Of a stretch of DNA of 64,000 nt, positions 48,665 to 59,218 are shown in pieces. The DNA comes from Stercorarius parasiticus (Eukaryota; Chordata; Aves; Charadriiformes; Stercorariidae). The DNA lies in the NCBI GenBank assembly GCA_013396915.1, contig VWZL01000203.1, positions 1,194,886-1,258,885 of the forward strand, in the 5' to 3' direction. Under the pieces are notes generated by a model, which was not told where the DNA came from, made no database searches, and saw only the letters and a list, made by a program, of their open reading frames with translations. The translations under genes and the position numbers were made by a program. Position 1 is the first letter of the stretch. The number at the start of each line of letters is the position of its first letter.

Positions 48665-48682
48665 ACTGATTTGTCACCCACC
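48665..48682 (-). promoter_or_regulatory. MOCS1: Alternative splice donors of MOCS1 exon 9, 15 nt apart
   Basis: Proximal donor ATTG|GTGGGT (GT at 48681-48680) and distal donor ATCA|GTACGT (GT at 48666-48665). The 15-base difference keeps phase and contains the Gly-Gly-stop. Human MOCS1 is known to make such alternative transcripts in exon 9; that this animal does so is inferred from the preserved arrangement. Confidence 0.7.
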
Positions 48683-48729
48683 AATCAGGATCATTGGCCG
48701 GTTTTTCATCTGGGAAATGTTAAACATGC
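48674..48729 (-). CDS. MOCS1: MOCS1 exon 9: MOCS1A C-terminus, Gly-Gly and stop
   Basis: Acceptor tttctag; two bases complete Gly, then MFNISQMKNRPMILIGG and TGA (48674-48676). The terminal Gly-Gly is essential in MOCS1A-type enzymes, where the C-terminal tail reaches the active site. The same bases carry an alternative donor: ATTG|GTGGGT (last exon base 48682). This leaves phase 1 and joins exon 10 in frame (ATT GAG CCT), replacing Gly-Gly-stop with the MOCS1B linker. So this exon ends MOCS1A when spliced long and fuses MOCS1A to MOCS1B when spliced short. Confidence 0.95.
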
Positions 48730-50209
48730 CTAGAAATAAAATAAGGAACACATAAAAATCCTAGCTTTTTAGGTTTTAAGTCATGCATCTGGTTTATATA
48801 TTTAGTTTTCTGCTCTCCACGGTGCAACCTGCATGCTAGGAAAACCAAAGCTAAATAGAGACCGAGGGAGCTGGAGGAGGGGGAATCTAGCATGGTATTA
48901 TTTAAAACCGTAGCTGCCACAGTCTCCAAGCATCCAGCTGCTACGGGTCTATCACGCTGTAGACCCCCTTCCCAGAAAGCTTTCCATAATCTGAATTACA
49001 GTCTGCCTACTACAGAACTCAAATAACTTGGGACTGCATTTAACTGTACTAGTTCTATGGATAAGCTGTTAACGGTGCTCCAGTTCAAAGAAGTCCAATG
49101 CCAGAAGGCCCCAAGGACAACACTTGGATTAATACAAATGGGAACAAGGCAAACAACGTCAGGTAAATGCTGCTGATGGCAAAATGCCTTTACTAGAGGG
49201 GTGACCACTCTTCTTCCCCCTGCCCACCCCTCACTTTCCCAAATCAGAAATTCAGAAGTGACTGCTCTAAAAGAAAAGGAACAAATCTCTCCATCCTGTC
49301 CCTCACGTTTACAAGGCACTATTTTATGGGGGTCAGACCAATGTACTTTGCAAGTTAGTCTATACTCAGATTTAAAAGCCTCTTTTAAATTTGTTTTATA
49401 CATCATGAAAAAGGGCAAAACCAAGTGTTAGTAATCTGGCAGAATCTGCAAGAGAACAAAAGGGCCAAAGCGTATTTTTAGTGTAAAGGGGACTACTCCA
49501 TGATCATACAGTCAGTTCATGTACAAGAGCTCAGCATTCCCAGCTGCAGCCAGATTACGAAAATATGGTTAGGTTCAGATATGACTGAAATATAGCTTAT
49601 ATCAATATATATTCAGAAAAGACTAATACAGTTTGAGGACGTGACTGCATCGTCATGGCCCTTGTGTCACGACATGACACAGACCACACTACATGAGTGG
49701 CTACAAATTTCTGCATACCCAAAAATACATTTGTCACTTCTAGAAAAATGTTAATGCAGTAGTTTTAGTTAGACTGACAGCTCAATTTAGCTTTAGTACT
49801 TATTTTACAACAAATTAGTTTTAAGAAAAAAGGGATCCAGTACAACTCCATCAATTTTTGCTTAGCTTTATGCTTTGCTGTTGTTATCATGAGCAGTGGT
49901 ATTTGCATCTCTTTGAAGACAAAAGTTGTCTGAAAGACTTTTAGATGGACTGGATTCTAGCTCACGTGGAAGGTTTGAAGACTCCAAACTGACATCCAAA
50001 TTTTGGAGTAACTGCAGGACTGGTAGGTTACCATCTTTCTACCGGATAATACTCTTATCAGATGATAGGAAAATTCTTTCCTGAGTTAACGCAGCTTCAT
50101 TCAAGAAGCTCCTCCTCCTTTCTCCTGGCAAGTCAATGCACCCCACAGCAATACCAGGCCATTGTTTTCCCTAGTCACTGCTCCTGTTTCTCAGGCACAA
50201 CAAACATAC
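48730..50209 (-). other. MOCS1: MOCS1 intron 8
   Basis: 1480 bp, gtatgt...ttctag. No additional exon or repeat recognised. Confidence 0.88.
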
Positions 50210-50330
50210 CAGCATGCTGTTTCTTTTTTCTGCCCACTGCTGCTCCAATGATTTGAACCAACTCTTCCTCCGAGGCACCTGACCGTAGGTGATCTCTCAA
50301 GGACACTTCTGAATTCCCAAAAAGGCACAC
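50210..50330 (-). CDS. MOCS1: MOCS1 exon 8: third cysteine of the C-terminal Fe-S cluster
   Basis: 121 bp: 40 codons plus one base of a split Gly. Encodes [20 protein letters not shown], then [20 protein letters not shown]. The Cys at residue 2 completes CX2CX13C with exon 7, ligating the 4Fe-4S cluster that binds GTP in MoaA-type enzymes. Acceptor ggctgcag, donor GCTG|gtatgt. A longer open frame in another phase on this strand is a shadow. Confidence 0.95.
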
Positions 50331-51145
50331 CTGCAGCCAACCCAAGGAAACAAAAGAGGAGAAATGAGAAAGAATAAAATAAATGGCTTTTACAAGTATT
50401 TCGTACTAACCTCAGAGTAAAGACTTTTGAAGAGGCCTGTCCTATTGAAGAAAGGGAACGTTTATGGAGATTGTTTTCTTTCTCTCTCTTCATGTACACA
50501 GACAGACAGCCTGGGACGTTTATGTAACCCAAGCTCATTGGGCCTTCAGGCTGCCTCGGTCATCTGACATGAGACAGCAGCACAGCTGTTGTCAATATCA
50601 GGTGACAACGCGTAAGTGCCAATTTTTAATTGAAAACTTTAATTTTTCCTCCAGAAACCGCCAGTTCCAACGTGGCAGGAAATGGTTATCCCTCCCCTTT
50701 CAGCAGCCGTTGAGCAAATGTACAACTCCTCTCTTGAAGGAGAAGAGTTGCATGAAGACGTCTGGTGAAACAAGACAGGATCCTTGTGGAACACCGAAGC
50801 CAAGCTCTCACAGCTGCTTGGACCCTTTTTAATGGGAAATCATCTGCTTGTCACATGTTTAAGATGATTTTGAATCAAAGATTAAAATAAATGTTTATAT
50901 TTACTGGCCTTGCAACCATGTTTTACAATTGAAGTTAACTATGTTAGCAAAACAGAGAAACCAAAAAAAGGTGATGTAACATCTCCCTAACAGCCCAACA
51001 AGCTTGAACAAGAATACATACAGGACAGATAAACTGGAGTTAGCTGGTAATAATTACCCACCTTTCCATCCTACTTTATATCCCAGCTACTTTTAAGGAA
51101 AGAAAGGCTGCATGAAAGCCAAGAGAATCATGTTTCACTACCAAC
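50331..51145 (-). other. MOCS1: MOCS1 intron 7
   Basis: 815 bp, gttggt...ggctgcag. Nothing else recognised. Confidence 0.88.
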
Positions 51146-51256
51146 CTTTAGGTTCCCATCTGCCGTTATCCTCAGCCGATTGCAGGATCCACAGAAGTGC
51201 TCTGACATGGAGGTGATAAAGCTGATTTGTCCCTGGAAATGTGGCACCTTATAGCT
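51146..51256 (-). CDS. MOCS1: MOCS1 exon 7: C-terminal Fe-S motif CX2C
   Basis: 111 bp, exactly 37 codons. Encodes [20 protein letters not shown], then [17 protein letters not shown]. It carries the first two cysteines of the C-terminal CX2CX13C cluster and the NRLRITADG stretch typical of MoaA/MOCS1A, which contains GTP-contacting arginines. The acceptor has a tandem AG (tttAG|AG); frame and family place the exon start at 51256. Confidence 0.96.
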
Positions 51257-52002
51257 CTAAAGAAATGCAGACGAGAAAAAAGGAGAGTCAAATATAGACT
51301 CCTCACTTTTAAAGTTCCACTTGCCCAAAAACCAGAAGGCATTTTAACATGTATTTTCTTCGGTTCTAAGGTCACACAAGAGGGAAAAAAAAAAAATCAA
51401 TATCAAAATCATAATAGTACTACTACTAATAATAATAATGATAAAAAAATCAAAATCAGCTTTGTCAGTGTTCCCATCTATTCTGCCCTGTTCCTGGATA
51501 TTCAGAAAGTTGTTATATGTTTGCTCTTGTAGTCAGCAACTGAAAGGTGATGCCAGTAGGCATGTTCTTAATTAATTAGCCATGAGCTATAGATTTATGT
51601 AGGCTAGAAATCCCTCATGTGACACTGCAAACTCTAAAGCGATACTGTTATTTCATTGAACAACTGTTTCATCAGGCTCGTTAACATGCAGTCATAGACA
51701 AACAGACATAGACTGACAAGACTTTCAAAAGCTGTAAATCCAAGATAAGAGCCTGCCATTCTTTATATCTGAGCAAGGCATTTAGTAAACACATCATTGT
51801 ATTTCTAGAGGTAAAGATTATGACCAGTGTTTAATACAAGTCAAATCACATGCGGGCAGCTTGACCAAAATCCCAGAACTACTCCACCAAGATATTTTTG
51901 ACTTTGCTAGTCAAATATCAATACTAAACTTGGGAGAATTCGGGGATTCAGGGCAGGGAAAGAATGTGGGGCACTTGTCACGTATTCTTTGTCTATCCCC
52001 AC
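51257..52002 (-). other. MOCS1: MOCS1 intron 6
   Basis: 746 bp, gtgggg...ctttag. Includes an A- and AAT-rich low-complexity stretch (about 51383-51450); otherwise unremarkable. Confidence 0.88.
51383..51450. repeat. A/AAT-rich low-complexity stretch
   Basis: A run of A followed by interrupted ACT and AAT units, in MOCS1 intron 6. Microsatellite-like but degenerate. Confidence 0.65.
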
Positions 52003-52115
52003 CTTGGCTGTGCTGGAAGCTTCACAAGGCAATTTCTCCAATTCAGGCCATCGCTGTTTAATTGTATCAAGCATTTCTTTGTAGCTTACCATCTTCTTGA
52101 AATTCCATTTATTGC
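52003..52115 (-). CDS. MOCS1: MOCS1 exon 6
   Basis: 113 bp: two bases completing Gly, then 37 codons. Encodes [37 protein letters not shown]. It matches the MOCS1A segment after MPFDG. Acceptor ttccag, donor AAG|gtgggg. The translation runs in phase from exon 5 (MPFD-G) to exon 7 (SYKVP). Confidence 0.96.
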
Positions 52116-52443
52116 CTGGAATTAACAAAACCAGCATAACTTTAGACTGTCGATTTTATTTTTTTAATTAGCAAAGAACCACCTCTACGTTCTCCAAAAA
52201 TCTCAAGTTTTCCCTGTAGGTGTCCCAGCCTCAACTAATCCTGCTACTAATCCTTCTCCAGTTTATTCAGGGAAGACAGATAAGCTGCAAAAAACACAAC
52301 ACAGAACTTAAGTCAATTCCTAATTCCCCAAAAGAGCTCACCAAAACTTCCAGAGACAAGCCCATGGGCTGAATAACCACCAGATTCACCTGTGTCCAAG
52401 GCACACCCCATGCCAGGAAGAATCTCAAAGCAGGACTGCTTAC
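52116..52443 (-). other. MOCS1: MOCS1 intron 5
   Basis: 328 bp, the shortest MOCS1 intron here; gtaagc...ttccag. Nothing else seen. Confidence 0.9.
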
Positions 52444-52555
52444 CATCAAAGGGCATGTATTCTATGAACCGCACATCAAGGGGCAGATCCTTTGTGAAAT
52501 CCACAAAGCCCAGCAGTTCATCCTCATTGAAGCCTCGCATCACCACACAGTTTAC
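52444..52555 (-). CDS. MOCS1: MOCS1 exon 5, radical-SAM barrel strands
   Basis: 112 bp: 37 codons plus one base of Gly. Encodes [47 protein letters not shown] and VRFIEYMPF are highly conserved strands of the MoaA/MOCS1A barrel. Acceptor cctgcag, donor GATG|gtaagc. Confidence 0.96.
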
Positions 52556-54038
52556 CTGCAGGAAAAGCAGACACCTGAAATTAGTGAGCAGAGTATGATT
52601 TTTTGCCTTCTTCTTAAACAAGGTTTCATAGTCCTTGCAGAAGGCAAGGTAGATAGATAGAAAGAAGTTTGAGGGGTTTTTTTAAAAGAAAATATGAGAG
52701 AAGTTAGCAGGATTGAAATGGTATAGATGATAATTTCTGCCAAACTTGCCTGTAAGTTTTTGCATTCAATCTAACTGAAGTTGTTAAAGTTGCCTTGCTA
52801 AATGGAAAACTAATAAAAGCTAGGTAACAAAGACATCATCTTAGCCATCTAAGGTATGGCAGTTTTTACTGTCTAAAATTACAGCTCCACTCCCCAGTCC
52901 TATGTTGTACGGCTTCTGTAAAAGTACTGCCAGGGTGCCTTCTGGAGCACTCTTTTTGGCAGATCATAGGCAAATGCCCCAGATCAGGAAGGGTTAACAG
53001 TGCACTCCATAACCATAGGCTGCAGGATGACTAGCTCTGCCTTCCTCCAAAAAGAGGTTAAAACTGAGTTTTCTGCACATTCCTCATAAACAATATTATC
53101 ATTGGAGCCTCAGGTCCTCTCTGCTTTAACTCAAGAGCAACAGATAGCTGTGCAGTTGCTACAACACTCCCTGTTAGCAAGGCAGACTTGTACGTCCAAG
53201 CATCATGCATGATGATTCTTAAGATCTGTCAGGGAAGCCTAAAACCATTTAATTTCAAGTGTTTTTCATAGCTGTGTAGCCTAAACAGCTTAAACATAAT
53301 AGAACTCCCAAAACATTGGTGAAACTGAAAGGAAACACAGCTGCAGAACTACAAACAGCTGAGTCAGGGTGAAGTTTCCTGTTGCAGCTAAGTTTGTCCA
53401 CCTGCATCCCCAAAGGGGGACTCCCCTTCCCTCTCTCTCACACTGGCACTCATCAGAGTCTGCTGTAAGCAGATGAAGGAGATAAACCAGGAGAAAATTA
53501 ACATCTTTCTGCAAGGTAGTTGTCTGCCTGTTAACTCCCTTGTCCAAGTTCACAGCTGGGTCAGACAAGTGCCAAATCGATAGAGGGAGTAAGAAGAGGC
53601 AAACGCAGAGCAGGACCACCCTGTAGCCTGCAGGGCTTTGTGGCAGTATGAATCTGTGCCCTCAGCTGCACAAGGAGATTATAGGAATTTCCCCCTTTAC
53701 CTCTTCACATGATCTTCACTCTACTAAAATTTTTCTTCAGTTTTGGATATCAAGAAGAAATTCTTTACTGTGAGGGTGGTGAGACACTGGAACAGGTTGC
53801 CCAGGGAAGCTGTGGATGCCCCATCCCTGGAAGTGTTCAAGGCCAGGCTGGATGGGGCTTTGAGCAGCCTGGTCTAGTGGGAGGTGTCCCCACCCATGGC
53901 CGGGGGGTTGGAACTACATCATCTTTAAGGTCCCTTCCAACCTGAACCATTCGGTGTGTGAATAGTAAATTCCTCATCAGGTGATCTGTATCTTTTATCA
54001 CAATATATGGTAAACCACAACAGTTTAACTGGCTTTAC
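52556..54038 (-). other. MOCS1: MOCS1 intron 4, with CR1 insertion
   Basis: 1483 bp, gtaaag...cctgcag. A CR1 3' fragment in + orientation (antisense to MOCS1) lies at 53741-53962, starting 77 bases from the exon 4 donor. The rest is unique. Confidence 0.88.
53741..53962 (+). mobile_element. CR1 LINE 3' fragment, antisense to MOCS1
   Basis: Typical avian CR1 3' end on the + strand: AAGAAATTCTTTACTGTGAG, GGTTGCCCAGGGAAGCTGTG, CTGGATGGGGCTTTGAGCAG and AAGGTCCCTTCCAACC. It is severely 5' truncated, like most CR1 copies, and keeps no intact reverse transcriptase. The terminal short tandem repeat is diverged. An open frame across it is a repeat shadow, not a gene. Confidence 0.95.
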
Positions 54039-54100
54039 CTTAACAGGACGGTAGCCAAGTTCGGTGGCTTTGTGGATCCCTTCCATTACCTTGTGAAAGC
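54039..54100 (-). CDS. MOCS1: MOCS1 exon 4
   Basis: 62 bp: two bases completing Gly, then 20 codons ([20 protein letters not shown]). It matches MOCS1[10 protein letters not shown]...ELGY.PVK. Acceptor tatcttag, donor AAG|gtaaag. Too short to stand out as an open frame, but phase and family match are exact on both sides. Confidence 0.95.
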
Positions 54101-57100
54101 CTAAGATATAAAAAGAATAAAAAATTATTTTTGTTGTTTAAAAACAGAATGCAAGAGGAGGTTATTAAGTACAAGACAAAAGATGACAGAATGTACAGAT
54201 TCAGCAGACAAGGCTGCAAGTAAGAAGAGCTGCAAGTAAAGACTTCAATTCTACACTGTCCCCCTGCAAAGGCTGCCAGTGTCAAGTCACTGGGGTCAAG
54301 TCAGTGAAATAAATTTTTTTAACTGGTATTTGCGTAGTCAAAACTCCTGGTATGCTTTTCTGCATCTTTGGACATCCATGAATCATTAGCATATGATTCT
54401 CCACTTCCCCATACCTCAGCTTTGCCTTGTGTTACGTTCTTCTTAAAGGAAGCGGAAAGCATTTGTGAACTGCCTTCATATGCAATGAAGAAAGAATAAT
54501 AAGTTAATGTTTATTTGATAATAACGGCACGTGTCTTCGCTAAAGTGGCAGAATCTCGCCTTTCTGAGTCAGACAGCAATATTGCTAAGTGAATTTTAAA
54601 AGGATCTTTCTAAAGTGTGTGTGGAAGGGAGTGGGGTTAGCAACAAACAAAAGCTCCTTGATTCCCCGTTCATCCCTGGCTACAGATGTAAAATTGGCTT
54701 CCCAAAGCTACTGACTATCCATTAGTTTAAAGATCATAGGGAGCATTTTACAGGATCATAATTTTTATAAATAAACATGTGAAATTGGTGAACACAACAT
54801 GACATGGTGTGCGTGGGGAGAGAGAAGAGCATTTAGGAAAGCAATTCAGTTGGCCTTTGACCCTTGAAAACAAATGAAAGATCTCAAAAACTAGTGATTT
54901 CAAGGAATGAAGTGCCCAATCTCGCCCTACCATTTAGTGTGGCCTACACTTGTCAGCTGCTCCCAGACACAGAGATATAGTTAATTTAGCACAAGTACCT
55001 TCACCCCTACACATACCTCCTAAATTTGGAAGTAAAATAAAGCAACACTGCCATTTCGGAATTCCAAAGGCCTTTAGGAAAGCCTCTTAATCATCTCATT
55101 CAAACCACACCTTCTGTCAACTTTAAACAAAGTTAAGACCTTTCAGCAAGATAACAATTTTGGATTTGGCATATTATTCCTTCCCTGCAACACTCACCAG
55201 CTGGCAGAGAAACAAGGTGACAGCAGCGAGAATGAGACACCAAGCTACCGAGCTCTGGGTACGTATTTCTGGTGAGTGGGTGTGCTGAGCTGCCAGCACT
55301 GTGTTTGTGAGTGCCTCTCCTACCCTGTCAGGTACTAGAGTAAGTTACCTTCCTGTTCTGCACACTAAACTCAGGTGTGAGAGACCAAACACTGTATGAG
55401 ACTGAGCTCCTTCCTCCAAAGCTGTAGTCTTCAACAGCAAATACTTTACACGTGCTAGTAAAAGGGCATTATCTTCCAGAAGTTTGTGCTGACAATCCCT
55501 GCGTTGTTCCTAGTCATATGTTTTCCTGTCTAGATCCATCACCCACCTTTCCCTACCTTTTACCTACTGGAAACTCAGATTCTCTAGTGAAGAGATCGTA
55601 ACTTCATGAATCTGTAGGTGCTTTACCAGAAATAAGCAATAACTCAATAATATTTGATGCATACTTAATATTGGATGCATTCAAGATCAGGAAGAGAAAA
55701 AAAAAAAAAGAGACACCCACAAAACTCACTTAACAACTTTCTGGCTGGTAAAGGCATAATAAAGCATGGACACAGGAAAGTGGAAGATGCTAACCGTTTT
55801 ATAAGCCAGTCCTAATGCTAATACTGGCTGCAAAAAGAGAGGTGAAGAGCAAGGAGAAGACAGTGAAATAACTCTTGCAAGCAACTGTTTGAAGTTATGA
55901 CTTGTCACCCTTCTCCTTCACCACCTACTTATTTTGTGTGCGCCCAGGAAGTTTGCAGCACCTGTGGTAGCTTTCATTCCAATTAAGCAAGTTCGCAGGC
56001 TGAATGTGACAACGCAGATAATGATACATTGCTATAAGCAAATCCCAGAGCCACAAATGGGATCAAAAAGATCTGCAACAGCTCAGAAAACCTTATGTGC
56101 TACTTCAGGAGAGCAGAAAGGTGAAACTGAACTGAAAAGGCCAGGAAGGAATTATTAGCAAGCAGCAGATCAAAAACTCTGCATGTTTGAATACTCATGT
56201 GCTTTGGCTCAGCTCACTGTAGAGGTACAGAACAGGGTTACAGCTTGCAATGCCTCTATCTCAATATCCTTCCCATTCCTGCCTCTTACTTCCTGCCACA
56301 CTAGCAGAAGAGTGTGGTTTGGAACAGCTATGAAAAATCTCCACAAACAAAACAGAAAAGTAAGCTATTCTGATTAACAATAACTATGACTTTGTTTCCA
56401 CTAAAAGATTTTGGGGACCGGGTGATCATTTAAAATAAAAATTCTAAATTAAAAAAAAAATAAGTAAATCTGTAACTGCATTTCATATTTTGATGTTAAC
56501 TGTTTTTTGTTTTTTCTTCATGGAAAGCTGTTAGGAGTTCATTTGTATTGCCATACTTATTGAAACATCCCTTCTAGATTGAAGTCCTTGTGTGGTAATG
56601 GAACAACAAAAAGAATAAACCCAAAACATTTCAAAATATTAAGAGCAGAAGTGAATACTACATGTCATTGTGTCAGGAAATATTGTCAAGGCTCAGAAGT
56701 TCTCCGAGGTTTTTGCTTGACATCTCAAAGCGACAACCCTTCCGCTCTTCCACCCAATGAAAAATTTTAATATTTTCATCAGTTTAGATTTCTTCTGAAG
56801 CCATAACTTTAGCCAACTTTAAAGCACGGAGAACCTTAGACACATCCAGAACAATCCTGTGTGGGCCAACACCTCCCAACATTTAATCCTTACAAGAAGA
56901 AAGGCTTAAAGCCAACATTTAATGATCCACATTATTTTCTCATTTTCCTCATACTGAATAAAAAAGAAGGGACAGGCTGTGAAACAGGTTAGAATGGCTA
57001 CCTGCAAGAAAGTACTTCTCATTTGCTCATCCCTTAGAAAGTGGTAAATGGGGAGAAGTAGAAATACTATGGTCCTCTAATATGCTTTCACACATCAGTG

Positions 57101-59053
57101 AAATCTATGATCATCTCACAGTCATTCCCTCTATCCTAGCCATTTGGGAATAAAAGATGGTGTAATGCAGGTCACCTGCACCAAAGGTACAAAAATTCCA
57201 GCCTTTTCTTAAAACACTAGAATGAGTTTTCAGAGGAGCAGAAAAACTGATTCCAAGTTTTCTCGAGTTCCTGGTTATCTCCATAATAAGATGCCACCTT
57301 TGCTTTCCACAGAAGTTACTGGTCTGTAGGAGTCTAAGACCAGGAATCCCTCTCACCTTAATACAGCTATATCTTGTCGCCTCTGGAACTGCCACAGGAG
57401 ACAGGGCAGCACAGTAGGGCAGGCGCTTTATTCTCTGCTCATTCCATACTTGGAAATCTATTAAATAAAAACCCCTCAAAAACAATAGAAGTATTTTTAC
57501 ATAATTTCAACCCTTAACAAAAGAAAAAAATCTCAACTCAGCGTTACTATTTTCACCTGATCTCCACTTTAAAAAAATATTATCTATGATTTGGAGACTT
57601 TATTCTCCTCCTTAGAAATACTGAGTCATAGAAACTTCCCTGTTCATTCTCTATGCTATTCAGCTGAGTAATTTCTCTCTTTGTGGTTAAAGACCTTTTT
57701 TTACTTTAAAGGCGGAAGAGGGGAAGAGAAAATTTATAAACATAAAAATTGCCCTCATCCCCAAAAAAATTTTAGTTTACTTTATAAGCAGCACATTCCT
57801 AACAGCTTCCAATCAGATATGAAGAGCTGTGGCCATATAATTCAGGAAGCTGGAGGATCAGTAGCAAAGGAAGGGCTTGTTTCCAGTGAACGTCACAAAC
57901 TAGGTAATATTCAAATGCAGAAAGCAGAAGGAAAGAACACAGTCAGCACCTGCTTGTGATTAGATACTCCCAGATACTTCTCTGGGAGCCAACTGTGCCA
58001 TGACATAACCAGATTAATGCAATAGCCTATGCTGGAAGGATAATGCTCCAGTCAGATTTATGACAGGAGCAGATTTCTGCACCATGATGTAGAAACCTGA
58101 AGAAGCGTTCCCACAGAGACAAGGACACCTTTGTGCACCTGTCAGCAGAACTTTGATTTGATAGTGGAGTGATTTAAATGTTGAAATTACTTCTCACAGC
58201 ATTCCAAATTTCAACATCCCTTGCCCTACATTTATCTTGCGTTCTTGCACCATCTAGTGGCTACTTGGAGGTTTTGTCTGAATTAGAAGTTCACAGACTG
58301 CAAAAGTTACATTACTGGACAGAAATACAATGATTAAGATCAAGTCAGTTTTAGGTTGGAAGGAGGCCCAACCATGAAGTCGATTCATTTAAACAAGAAT
58401 CAGTAACACTGGGCACATCCAAGCATTTTTGAAACGTCATTTGGACTTACTAGCTCAATCGGAGAGAAGTTACAAAGCTAGCACCCCTCCACAAATGACT
58501 TCAGGCACAGTTTATGTTTATTCCTATTAAAAATTAGTGGAGGTAGGGAACATCACTAATCACAAGTGAGACCACTGCTAGCATGCCCCAAATATAACTT
58601 CCAGAAACTGCTGCTACTCCTGCGAAGAAGTTCAGTTCCTGTGGCATCTTAGTCCCTGGCTGCTATAGCGGGAACATCTTTTTTTTTTTTAAAAAAAGCG
58701 TTAAAGAATAGCAGCACATGAGGTCAGCACAAGGTTTGAAGAGTCCTCTTGATATCCATGACTAATCATGATCCAGACAGTTACGGGTAGCTGTAGTCAC
58801 AGTCCCACTGACTGTGGCGAGCTGAGCATCTCCTACTCCACCAGCTCCAATTGAAGGGGCTCTACCTGCCTAACGGTTGCAGAAAGAAGGAAAAAGAGTC
58901 ACTATCAAATAAGCTAGTACAGATTACTTTTCCTAGCCTCAGAAGGATAGCAATTCACACCCCTCTCAAAATAATAGAGTGTGAAAGACATACGAAACAA
59001 CTCACATATTACTGCAAGTATTAACACAGTTGCCTTAGATGACAAGCCTGTAC
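54101..59053 (-). other. MOCS1: MOCS1 intron 3
   Basis: 4953 bp, gtacag...atcttag. Short A and T runs only (for example A13 at 55697-55709, a T/A run at 58679-58697). Open frames on either strand are without family match. Confidence 0.86.
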
Positions 59054-59218
59054 CTTTCCTCCGGACAATGAACTCAAATTTAGCTGGAACCAAAGTATCC
59101 AGGCTAATGTTAATGGCATTCAGTCCAGCCTCCTTCAGTCGGGGCAGCAATCTGGCTAAGTTGATCCCGTTGGTTGTGACAGCAATGGTTTTAAGCCCTT
59201 CTATCTTGTACAGTTGAC
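59054..59218 (-). CDS. MOCS1: MOCS1 exon 3, radical-SAM core
   Basis: 165 bp: two bases of a split codon, 54 codons, one base of Gly. Encodes [58 protein letters not shown] and NISLDTL are conserved radical-SAM strands of MoaA-type enzymes. Acceptor ccctag, donor AAAG|gtacag. Its first residues must join an exon upstream, outside the window. Confidence 0.96.

Larger units (their letters stand above)
44464..48666 (-). other. MOCS1: MOCS1 intron 9
   Basis: About 4.2 kb, from the distal exon 9 donor (GT at 48666-48665) to the exon 10 acceptor. Contains a (T7-8 G)n tract at 45675-45710, a 13-base gap of N at 46576-46588 next to a G-rich quadruplex-like run, and otherwise unique sequence. No exon recognised. 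Confidence 0.85.

Noticed and set aside
48677..48679. A third donor inside exon 9 (GG|GTGACA)
   Set aside because: Its phase would read exon 10 out of frame and reach a stop before the MoaC domain, so it cannot make the fusion protein.
53709..53945. 78-codon open frame
   Set aside because: It lies mostly within the CR1 3' fragment and is repeat sequence, not a gene.
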